From Sulfitobacter sp. 20_GPM-1509m (GTDB lineage Bacteria > Pseudomonadota > Alphaproteobacteria > Rhodobacterales > Rhodobacteraceae), in contig NZ_JIBC01000005.1 in assembly GCF_000620505.1 (NCBI RefSeq), positions 310,001 to 374,000 of the forward strand: a DNA stretch of 64,000 nt, in the 5' to 3' direction. This document shows, piece after piece, positions 57,182 through 64,000 of the stretch. Numbering within the stretch: position 1 is the stretch's first letter; the number at the start of each line of letters is the position of its first letter. A program made the translations under genes and the position numbers. A model generated the notes under the pieces. The model was not told the origin of the DNA. It saw only the letters and a program-made list of their open reading frames with translations, and searched no databases.

Positions 57182-57777
57182 GCCTGCACAACTCCTCGGA
57201 CGGTGAGAAAGGCCAGAAGCTGCAAAAGTGGCATACCCAGCACGCTAAAGTAATCCCCCTCGATGCTCGCCATCAGCCGCACGCCTTCCTCTTCTATCTT
57301 ATAGCCACCAACACTGTGGCGGATACTGTCCCAATTGCGGTCTACATAATCCTGAATATAGCTGTCAGAGGCATCACGCATCCGCACACGCACCTGACCG
57401 ATGTGCCGCCAGATCGGTTCGCCGTTTTCGCAGATAACTGCTGCCGACAACAGGCTGTGCGTGTCACCGCGCAGGGCGGTCAGCTGGGTGACAGCCTGTT
57501 CGGGCGTTTCGGGTTTCGACAGCAACGTACCGCGATGATCCAGCACCTGGTCACAGCCCAGAACAAAAACGCCGGGCCTCTTGTCGCTGATCTTGCGCGC
57601 CTTGATTTCAGCCAAGGTGTCGGCAATGTCGCGCGGTTTGGCCTGCTCGGCCAGCATCCCCGCCTTTACACTTTCTTCATCAACGCGTGGTTTCATCACC
57701 TCAAAGGCAACACCGGCCTGTGTCAGCATATCCGCCCGTATGGACGACCCCGAGGCGAGGATGATGGACTGTGGCAT
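57178..57777 (-). CDS. maf: Maf-like nucleoside triphosphate pyrophosphatase
   Basis: The 199-residue protein has the Maf fold: ILASGSSIRADMLTQAGV (a variant of the usual LASxSPRR start), KPRVDEESVK, VLGCDQVLDHRGTLLSKPE with the catalytic Asp, and VGGYKIEEEGVRLMASIEGDY. Maf proteins hydrolyse dTTP, UTP, CTP or modified nucleotides. The Arg of the SPRR motif is partly replaced (SSIR), so specificity may differ. It opens the aroE-coaE-dnaQ operon, and a perfect DnaA box overlaps its start codon. Confidence 0.92.
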   Translation of the reverse strand: MPQSIILASGSSIRADMLTQAGVAFEVMKPRVDEESVKAGMLAEQAKPRDIADTLAEIKARKISDKRPGVFVLGCDQVLDHRGTLLSKPETPEQAVTQLTALRGDTHSLLSAAVICENGEPIWRHIGQVRVRMRDASDSYIQDYVDRNWDSIRHSVGGYKIEEEGVRLMASIEGDYFSVLGMPLLQLLAFLTVRGVVQA

Positions 57778-57785
57778 GTGGATAA
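57777..57785 (-). promoter_or_regulatory. perfect DnaA box
   Basis: TGTGGATAA is the exact complement of TTATCCACA. Its first base is the first base of the maf start codon on the minus strand. Confidence 0.75.
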
Positions 57786-57947
57786 CCTTGTGTGAAAACC
57801 ATGTGCAGCTGCGTTGGTCCTTTTGTGGGAATTCTACGCTGCGGGTTCAATCCCGAATTTCGCCAGCTTCTTGGCGGACTTCACGCCGTTTGTACCCCCA
57901 TGCACAAGGATAAGACAGCGCCTGTTGATGAAACATTTGTTGTGACA

Positions 57948-57968
57948 CTGTCCACAAAGTTATCCACG
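57948..57968 (+). promoter_or_regulatory. pair of DnaA-box-like sequences
   Basis: CTGTCCACA (57948-57956, seven of nine matches) and TTATCCACG (57960-57968, eight of nine) lie in the same direction three bases apart, next to an A-rich tract. Confidence 0.6.
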
Positions 57969-58089
57969 ACGGTTTACAGATGACGAATCTGCAAGCTTTT
58001 GAAAATAAAACGTAAAATATGGTTGTTCCCAAATCTGTCATTCCGGGAGAAATATTGTCCCGCTGTTCATAACCCGGTGTACGAACAGA

Positions 58090-58098
58090 TAATCCACA
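58090..58098 (+). promoter_or_regulatory. DnaA-box-like sequence
   Basis: TAATCCACA matches the consensus at eight of nine positions. It lies 30 bases before the most AT-rich tract of the region. Confidence 0.55.
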
Positions 58099-58128
58099 GG
58101 TTTTGACGTCCCTACCTCATCATCATCC

Positions 58129-58158
58129 TTTCTTTTATCTTATATATATTATTAGTAA
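58129..58158. other. AT-rich tract, possible DNA-unwinding element
   Basis: Twenty-seven of 30 bases are A or T, including ATCTTATATATATTATTAG, in a genome otherwise above 60 percent GC. It lies between the DnaA boxes and hemJ and may be the unwinding element or part of the hemJ promoter. Confidence 0.5.
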
Positions 58159-58180
58159 GAGGCCGAGCGCAGGAGGCCCC

Positions 58181-58630
58181 ATGTCCGATATTCTGAGCAA
58201 CTGGTATCCCTACATCAAAGCCTTGCACATCATGTCGGTGATCGCGTGGATGGCAGGCCTGTTTTATCTGCCGCGCCTGTTCGTCCATCACGTTGAAACC
58301 GCTGGGCTGAGCGGGCCCAGTCATGATCTGTTCCTCGTCATGGAAGAAAAGCTGCTGCGGGTGATCATGAACCCCGCAATGATCGCGACCTGGCTGTTTG
58401 GCCTGCTGCTGGTGATGACACCGGGGATTGTCGGCTGGGATATGATCTGGCCGTGGACCAAGGGGCTGTCGGTTCTGGCAATGACAGGGTTTCACATGTG
58501 GCTGGCACGCCAGCGCAAGAGCTTTGTCGCGGGCGAGGGGCTGAAAACCGGCCGCACCTACCGGATGATGAACGAACTGCCGACGCTGTTGATGATCGTG
58601 ATCGTGCTGTCTGTGGTGGTGAAGTTCTGA
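58181..58630 (+). CDS. hemJ: protoporphyrinogen IX oxidase HemJ
   Basis: The 149-residue protein has about four membrane helices and HemJ landmarks: YIKALHIMSVIAWMAGLFYLPRLFVHHVE with the conserved His16 region, an EEKLLRVIMNPAM segment and TGFHMWLARQRKSF. HemJ oxidises protoporphyrinogen to protoporphyrin in most alphaproteobacteria that lack HemG and HemY oxidase. CAGGAGG right before the ATG at 58181 fixes the start; a longer frame to 58103 would enter the origin region. It is the first gene to the right of oriC. Confidence 0.87.
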   Translation: MSDILSNWYPYIKALHIMSVIAWMAGLFYLPRLFVHHVETAGLSGPSHDLFLVMEEKLLRVIMNPAMIATWLFGLLLVMTPGIVGWDMIWPWTKGLSVLAMTGFHMWLARQRKSFVAGEGLKTGRTYRMMNELPTLLMIVIVLSVVVKF

Positions 58631-58635
58631 ATTAA

Positions 58636-58664
58636 TTGACTCTGACGGTGCTTTTGCCTATCTG
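58636..58664 (+). promoter_or_regulatory. candidate rho promoter
   Basis: TTGACT (58636-58641) is a good -35 element and overlaps a GANTC site (58638-58642); TATCTG (58659-58664), 17 bases on, is a weak -10. The 85-base leader to rho could carry rho autoregulation. Confidence 0.3.
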
Positions 58665-58749
58665 GGCTTAAGCACCCCGTTCGGGGACCGCATCTAGCGA
58701 TATATTTGATCAAGGACAGCCAGGTTTGCGCCGGCTGCTACGTGTTTGC

Positions 58750-60048
58750 ATGACAGATGAAACCATCGACGCAACTGAAACAGTTGAATGCCTGACTCTG
58801 GCTGAGTTGAAAGCCAACAGCCCCAAAGACCTGCTGGCGATGGCCGAAGAGCTTGAGATCGAGAACGCCTCGACCATGCGCAAAGGCGAGATGATGTTCC
58901 AGATCCTGCGCGAACGCGCGGACGAAGGCTGGGATGTCTCCGGCGACGGCGTGCTGGAAGTGCTGCAAGACGGTTTCGGTTTCCTGCGCTCGCCCGAGGC
59001 CAACTATCTGTCCGGCCCCGACGACATCTATGTGTCGCCCGAGATGATCCGCAAATATTCGCTGCGCACCGGTGACACCATCGACGGCGGCATTCGCGCG
59101 CCGGACAATGATGAACGCTATTTCGCGCTGACCGATGTGGCGAACATCAACTTCGAAGATCCCGAGAAGGCGCGTCACAAGATCGCCTTTGACAACCTGA
59201 CGCCGCTGTACCCCGACGAGCGCCTGACCATGGAAACCGACGAGCCCGCGACCAAGGACCGGTCGGCGCGGATCATTGACCTGGTGTCGCCCATCGGCAA
59301 AGGCCAGCGGTCGCTGATCGTGGCGCCGCCGCGCACTGGTAAAACGGTTCTGCTGCAGAACATCGCCAACAGCATCGAACGCAACCACCCCGAATGCTAC
59401 CTGATCGTCCTGCTGATCGACGAGCGGCCCGAAGAGGTCACCGACATGCAGCGGTCGGTCAAGGGCGAGGTCATCAGCTCGACCTTTGACGAGCCGGCAA
59501 CGCGCCACGTGGCCGTGTCGGAAATGGTCATCGAAAAGGCAAAGCGTCTGGTCGAACACAAGCGCGATGTTGTGATCCTGCTGGATTCGATCACCCGTCT
59601 GGGCCGCGCGTTCAACACCGTTGTGCCGTCTTCGGGCAAGGTTCTGACCGGTGGTGTGGACGCCAACGCCCTGCAACGTCCCAAACGGTTCTTTGGTGCC
59701 GCGCGGAACATTGAAGAGGGCGGCAGCCTGACCATCATCGCAACCGCGCTGATCGACACCGGCAGCCGGATGGACGAGGTGATCTTTGAAGAATTCAAAG
59801 GCACCGGTAACTCGGAAATCGTGCTGGACCGCAAGATCGCGGACAAGCGCGTGTTCCCGGCCATCGACATCCTGAAATCCGGCACCCGGAAAGAGGAACT
59901 GCTGGTCGACAAGAACGATCTGGCCAAAACCTTTGTCCTGCGTCGCATCCTGAACCCGATGGGCACCACCGACGCGATCGAGTTCCTGATTTCCAAGTTG
60001 AAGCAGACCAAGACAAACTCGGATTTCTTCGATTCCATGAACACCTGA
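58750..60048 (+). CDS. rho: transcription termination factor Rho
   Basis: The 432-residue hexameric helicase has an N-terminal helical domain ([31 protein letters not shown]), the RNA-binding cold-shock domain (about 60-125; [14 protein letters not shown]) and the ATPase core with Walker [29 protein letters not shown] and [23 protein letters not shown]. The start at 58750 gives the family N-terminus. It ends 18 bases before mnmE on the same strand. Confidence 0.97.
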   Translation: MTDETIDATETVECLTLAELKANSPKDLLAMAEELEIENASTMRKGEMMFQILRERADEGWDVSGDGVLEVLQDGFGFLRSPEANYLSGPDDIYVSPEMIRKYSLRTGDTIDGGIRAPDNDERYFALTDVANINFEDPEKARHKIAFDNLTPLYPDERLTMETDEPATKDRSARIIDLVSPIGKGQRSLIVAPPRTGKTVLLQNIANSIERNHPECYLIVLLIDERPEEVTDMQRSVKGEVISSTFDEPATRHVAVSEMVIEKAKRLVEHKRDVVILLDSITRLGRAFNTVVPSSGKVLTGGVDANALQRPKRFFGAARNIEEGGSLTIIATALIDTGSRMDEVIFEEFKGTGNSEIVLDRKIADKRVFPAIDILKSGTRKEELLVDKNDLAKTFVLRRILNPMGTTDAIEFLISKLKQTKTNSDFFDSMNT

Positions 60049-60066
60049 CCCTTGGGGGCGTGACCG

Positions 60067-61347
60067 ATGGATACGATTTTCGCCCTTGCCACGGCGCAGG
60101 GCCGCGCAGGCGTGGCCGTTGTGCGCGTGTCCGGTCCGTCCGCCCATCACGCGGGCCGGATGCTGTGCGGTGCGCTGCCTGACGCAAGTTGCTTTGCTGT
60201 CCGCGCCGTGCGTTCGGGTGACGAACTGTTGGACCGTGCGCTGGTCCTGACATTCGCCGCGCCGCACAGTTTCACTGGTGAGGACGTGATCGAGCTGCAC
60301 CTGCACGGCAGCATCGCCATCCTGCAACGGGTCCTGTCCGTCCTAGGCGAGATTGAAGGGCTGCGTCTGGCGGAACCCGGTGAATTCACCCGCCGTGCCT
60401 TGGAAAACGGCAAGATGGACCTGGCGCAGGTCGAGGGTCTGGCCGATCTGATCGACGCCGAAACGGAATTCCAACGTGCCCAGGCGATGCAGACCGTCGA
60501 AGGCGCGCTGAGCAAGGTTGTCGAGGACTGGCGCGCACGGCTGATCCATGCGGCGTCGTTGCTGGAAGTCACCATTGATTTTGCCGACGAAGACGTGCCG
60601 GTCGATGTGGCGCCAGAGGTCGTCGATCTGCTTGCCGAGGTCATTTTGCAGGCGTCGGACGAGGTTTCGCGGTCCTATGTGGCCGAACGGGTGCGGTCCG
60701 GGTTCGAAGTGGCCATCGTTGGTCTGCCAAACGCCGGAAAATCTACTCTTCTCAATGCGTTAGCTGGTCGTGATGCGGCCATCACCTCGGAATTTGCAGG
60801 CACCACCCGCGATGTGATCGAAGTGCGCATGGATCTGGATGGTTTGCCGGTGACATTCCTGGACACCGCTGGCTTGCGTGACAGCGATGATCATGTGGAA
60901 GCGATCGGGATCGAACGCGCCATCGCCCGCGCCAGAACAGCGGACCTGCGGGTGTTCCTGACAGATGATATGTCTGCGCTGCCGCTGACACCCCTGCCAC
61001 AAGACATCGTTGTCGCCCCCAAGGCTGATCTGCGGTCCGACGGGACAGGGGTGTCTGGTGTGACCGGTGCTGGTGTGACAGATCTGGTTCAGGCGGTGAA
61101 AGCTGTATTTTCCGACAAAGTGGCGCACGCCGGCCTGACCTCGCGCGCACGGCACCGGACCTCGCTGCAATCCGCCGTTGCAGCTTTGGAGACCGCGCAA
61201 GACCTCGTCAAACAGGGGCCAGAGGTTTATGACTTGGCAGCAGAGGAGTTGCGGATTGCGATTCGCAGCCTTGAATTCCTTGTGGGTCGCATCGATGTAG
61301 AAAACCTGCTGGATGAAATCTTTTCCAGCTTCTGCCTGGGTAAATGA
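60067..61347 (+). CDS. mnmE: tRNA modification GTPase MnmE
   Basis: The 426-residue protein starts [23 protein letters not shown] and has the folate-binding N-terminal domain, the inserted G domain ([33 protein letters not shown]) and the C-terminal active cysteine in FCLGK. With MnmG it adds aminomethyl-type groups to wobble uridine 34 of tRNAs. Codon use shifts slightly in the G domain (for example an AAATCTACTCTTCTC run) but the frame is intact. Its stop overlaps the first possible start of mnmG. Confidence 0.96.
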   Translation: MDTIFALATAQGRAGVAVVRVSGPSAHHAGRMLCGALPDASCFAVRAVRSGDELLDRALVLTFAAPHSFTGEDVIELHLHGSIAILQRVLSVLGEIEGLRLAEPGEFTRRALENGKMDLAQVEGLADLIDAETEFQRAQAMQTVEGALSKVVEDWRARLIHAASLLEVTIDFADEDVPVDVAPEVVDLLAEVILQASDEVSRSYVAERVRSGFEVAIVGLPNAGKSTLLNALAGRDAAITSEFAGTTRDVIEVRMDLDGLPVTFLDTAGLRDSDDHVEAIGIERAIARARTADLRVFLTDDMSALPLTPLPQDIVVAPKADLRSDGTGVSGVTGAGVTDLVQAVKAVFSDKVAHAGLTSRARHRTSLQSAVAALETAQDLVKQGPEVYDLAAEELRIAIRSLEFLVGRIDVENLLDEIFSSFCLGK

Positions 61348-63217
61348 CAGGAGTGTTTCACGTGAAACATTTTGACGTTCTGGTAATCGGTGGCGGCCAT
61401 GCAGGAGCAGAGGCCGCCCATGCGGCTGCGCGGATGGGGGCGAATACGGCGCTAGTTACGATGACGTTGTCCGGCATTGGCATTATGTCGTGCAATCCCG
61501 CGATTGGTGGCTTGGGCAAAGGCCACCTGGTGCGCGAGATTGACGCCATGGACGGCGTCATGGGCAAAGTCGCGGACAAGGCCGGTATCCAGTTCCGCCT
61601 GCTGAATCGCCGCAAAGGCCCCGCGGTCCAGGGACCGCGCGCGCAGGCCGACCGCGCAATCTATCAGCGCGAAATGCTGGCGGCGACGTTGGCGCAGCCG
61701 AACCTGACTGTGGTCGAGGGCGAAGTTGTCGACCTCAAAATGACTGGCACGCAGGTGACGGGCGTCGAACTCGCGGATGGCACTTTGATCGATTGCACGA
61801 CCGTCGTTCTGACGACGGGCACATTCTTGCGCGGCATTATCCATATTGGCGAAGAGAAACGCTCGGGCGGGCGCATGGGTGACAAGGCTTCGGTTCGTCT
61901 GGCGGAGCGGATCGACAGTTTTGGTCTGCCATTGGGACGGCTCAAGACAGGCACGCCGCCGCGTCTGGACACGCGCACGATTAACTGGTCGATCCTCGAA
62001 GAACAACAGGGCGACGATGATCCCGCGTTTTTCTCGTTTGAAACAACGCAATTGTTCGCCCGTCAGGTGTCTTGCGGCATCACGCACACGAATGAACGCA
62101 CACACGAGATTATTTCGAAAAACCTTTCACGGTCCGCGATGTATGGCGGCCATATCGATGGCACAGGTCCGCGCTATTGCCCGTCGATCGAGGATAAAGT
62201 CGTCCGTTTTGCCGATAAATCCTCGCATCAGGTGTTTCTGGAGCCAGAAAGCCTGACGGGCAACACCGTTTACCCCAACGGGATTTCAACCTCGCTGCCT
62301 GTCGATGTGCAGCATGATTACATCCATTCCATCGTCGGGCTGGAAGAGGCGGTGATCCTGCAACCCGGATATGCGATTGAATACGACTATGTCGATCCGC
62401 GCGCGCTGGACGCCTCGCTGCAACTGCGTGCGACATCGCATTTGTTTCTGGCGGGGCAGATCAACGGGACAACGGGGTATGAAGAGGCCGCAGCCCAAGG
62501 AATGGTTGCCGGTCTGAATGCCGCATGTCTGGCGCAGGGGCGCGATCCAGTGCATTTTGGACGTGCAACCAGCTATATTGGCGTGATGATCGACGATCTG
62601 ACAACACGCGGCGTGACTGAGCCGTATCGGATGTTCACGTCACGGGCCGAGTTCCGGTTGTCCCTGCGCGCCGACAACGCTGACCAACGTCTGACTCCAC
62701 GGGCGATCGAACTGGGTGTGGTTTCCGAAGGCCGCCGCCGTCTGTTCGAGGCCAAGCGCGACGCGCTTGAGGCGGGTTACCAGGCGATGACGCGCGAGAA
62801 ATACTCGCCAAAGCAAATCACCGCCGCTGGAATTGCGGTGAAAGAGGACGGCACACGCCGGACACCCTATCAACTTCTTGCTTTTCCGGATGTTCAGTTT
62901 TCCGACGTAATTCGGGTTCAGCCCGATCTGGACACCATTGATCCGCCTATTCAGATCCAACTGGCCCGCGACGCGCTTTATGCAAACTACATCGACCGTC
63001 AGCAGAAGGATATCGACCGCCTGCAAAAGGACGAAGCGCATGTGATTCCAGACGGATTCGTTTACGCGGGCATCAGCGGTCTTTCGAACGAGCTGACCTC
63101 AAAGCTTGAGCGCATCCGGCCGAGCAACCTTGCCCAGGCTGCACGGGTTGAAGGGATGACGCCGGCGGCATTGGCGTTGCTTTTGGCTAAGTTGCGGCAA
63201 CACAAGAAGAAATCCGC

Positions 63218-63221
<4 letters not shown>
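61344..63221 (+). CDS. mnmG: tRNA uridine-5-carboxymethylaminomethyl modification enzyme MnmG
   Basis: The 625-residue flavoprotein shows the FAD motif [69 protein letters not shown] and [13 protein letters not shown]. It partners MnmE. Three in-frame starts compete: ATG 61344 (overlapping the mnmE stop, ATGA), GTG 61353, and GTG 61362, which alone has a well-spaced AGGAG (61349-61353). The ATG is given here, but the last is attractive and yields [13 protein letters not shown] perfect parS site spans this start region. It overlaps rsmG by four bases. Confidence 0.95.
61354..61369. other. parS: parS centromere site 1
   Basis: TGTTTCACGTGAAACA is a perfect 16-base palindrome identical to the universal parS sequence bound by ParB. 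It lies at the very beginning of mnmG, encoding VFHVKH, and spans the GTG start with the best ribosome-binding site. parA begins 2.5 kb to the right. Confidence 0.92.

Positions 63222-64000
<779 letters not shown>

Larger units (their letters stand above)
57777..58180. other. oriC: candidate chromosomal replication origin (oriC)
   Basis: This roughly 400-base gene-free stretch lies between maf and hemJ, the same neighbourhood (maf-aroE-coaE-dnaQ on one side) that flanks oriC in Caulobacter. It holds four DnaA-box-like sequences, two AT-rich tracts (57994-58020 and 58129-58158), one GANTC site (57985-57989) and, 3-5 kb to the right, two parS sites and parA. Genes diverge from it to both sides. 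I saw no CtrA full site in it. No functional data are available from sequence, and GC-skew analysis is needed to confirm. Confidence 0.7.

Noticed and set aside
58671-58690. CCCCG-TT-CGGGG as a terminator of hemJ
   Set aside because: A two-base loop and 5-bp stem without T-run is too weak to call.
58738-60327. A 529-codon open frame opposite rho and the start of mnmE
   Set aside because: Antisense to two conserved genes, with low-complexity His/Gln/Arg-rich translation and no motif.

Overview
The window is GC-rich, densely packed chromosomal DNA from an alphaproteobacterium, most likely a member of the Rhodobacteraceae (Roseobacter group). This rests on the protein sequences (RegB/RegA/SenC, DnaA, Rho, MnmG, AddAB), on the gene order around the inferred origin (dnaQ-coaE-aroE-maf, then rho-mnmE-mnmG-rsmG-parA), on two perfect parS sites and on a CtrA-type binding site. 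I found no insertion sequence, prophage, CRISPR array, tRNA or rRNA. The region is core chromosome, and the unusual signals are mostly regulatory or structural.

Layout. 1-8.0 kb: the end of serA, a small haem-oxidase-like membrane protein, a metallophosphatase, threonine catabolism (tdh, kbl) beside a MocR-type regulator and a divergent flavin-binding protein, then a cupin-HTH regulator divergent from a thiolase. 8.0-12.6 kb: ubiquinone genes ubiE-ubiB facing away from mutM, an enoyl-CoA hydratase and rpsT. 13.0-20.0 kb: dnaA, dnaN, recF, a LysE-family exporter and gyrB. 20-31.5 kb: mprF, small conserved proteins, tsaD-gpsA-yciI-EVE, hemD-mitofilin-like-hemY and ahcY. 32-37.5 kb: an HD phosphohydrolase, a GNAT protein, the RegA/SenC/RegB redox system and a PAS protein that may be a kinase-less DivL. 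37.5-46.4 kb: one long, mostly overlapping plus-strand run, tsaE-amgK-murU-addB-addA-trxA. 46.4-55 kb: a capsule-type glycosyltransferase-like gene, hslV/hslU with a membrane protein between them, a lipoprotein hydrolase, tim44-like-mltA-smr, fxsA and secB. 55-57.8 kb: dnaQ-coaE-aroE-maf on the minus strand. 57.8-58.2 kb: a gene-free, AT-rich stretch with DnaA boxes, the best oriC candidate. 58.2 kb to the end: hemJ, rho, mnmE, mnmG, rsmG and the start of parA, all on the plus strand, with parS sites in mnmG and rsmG.

The genes combine replication initiation (dnaA, dnaN, gyrB, oriC), origin segregation (parA, parS), recombination repair (recF, addAB), cell-envelope work (mprF, mltA, amgK/murU, secB, tim44-like), haem and quinone supply (hemD, hemY, hemJ, ubiE, ubiB) and redox control (regBA, senC). 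If oriC is placed correctly, dnaA, dnaN, recF, gyrB and addBA are transcribed toward it, head-on to the leftward fork. The signals most worth testing are the CtrA box upstream of the PAS/DivL-like gene, the perfect hairpin enclosing the recF start codon, the 13-bp hairpin over the ribosome-binding site of the lipoprotein hydrolase, the cluster of GANTC sites before dnaA, and parS lying over the translation start of mnmG.
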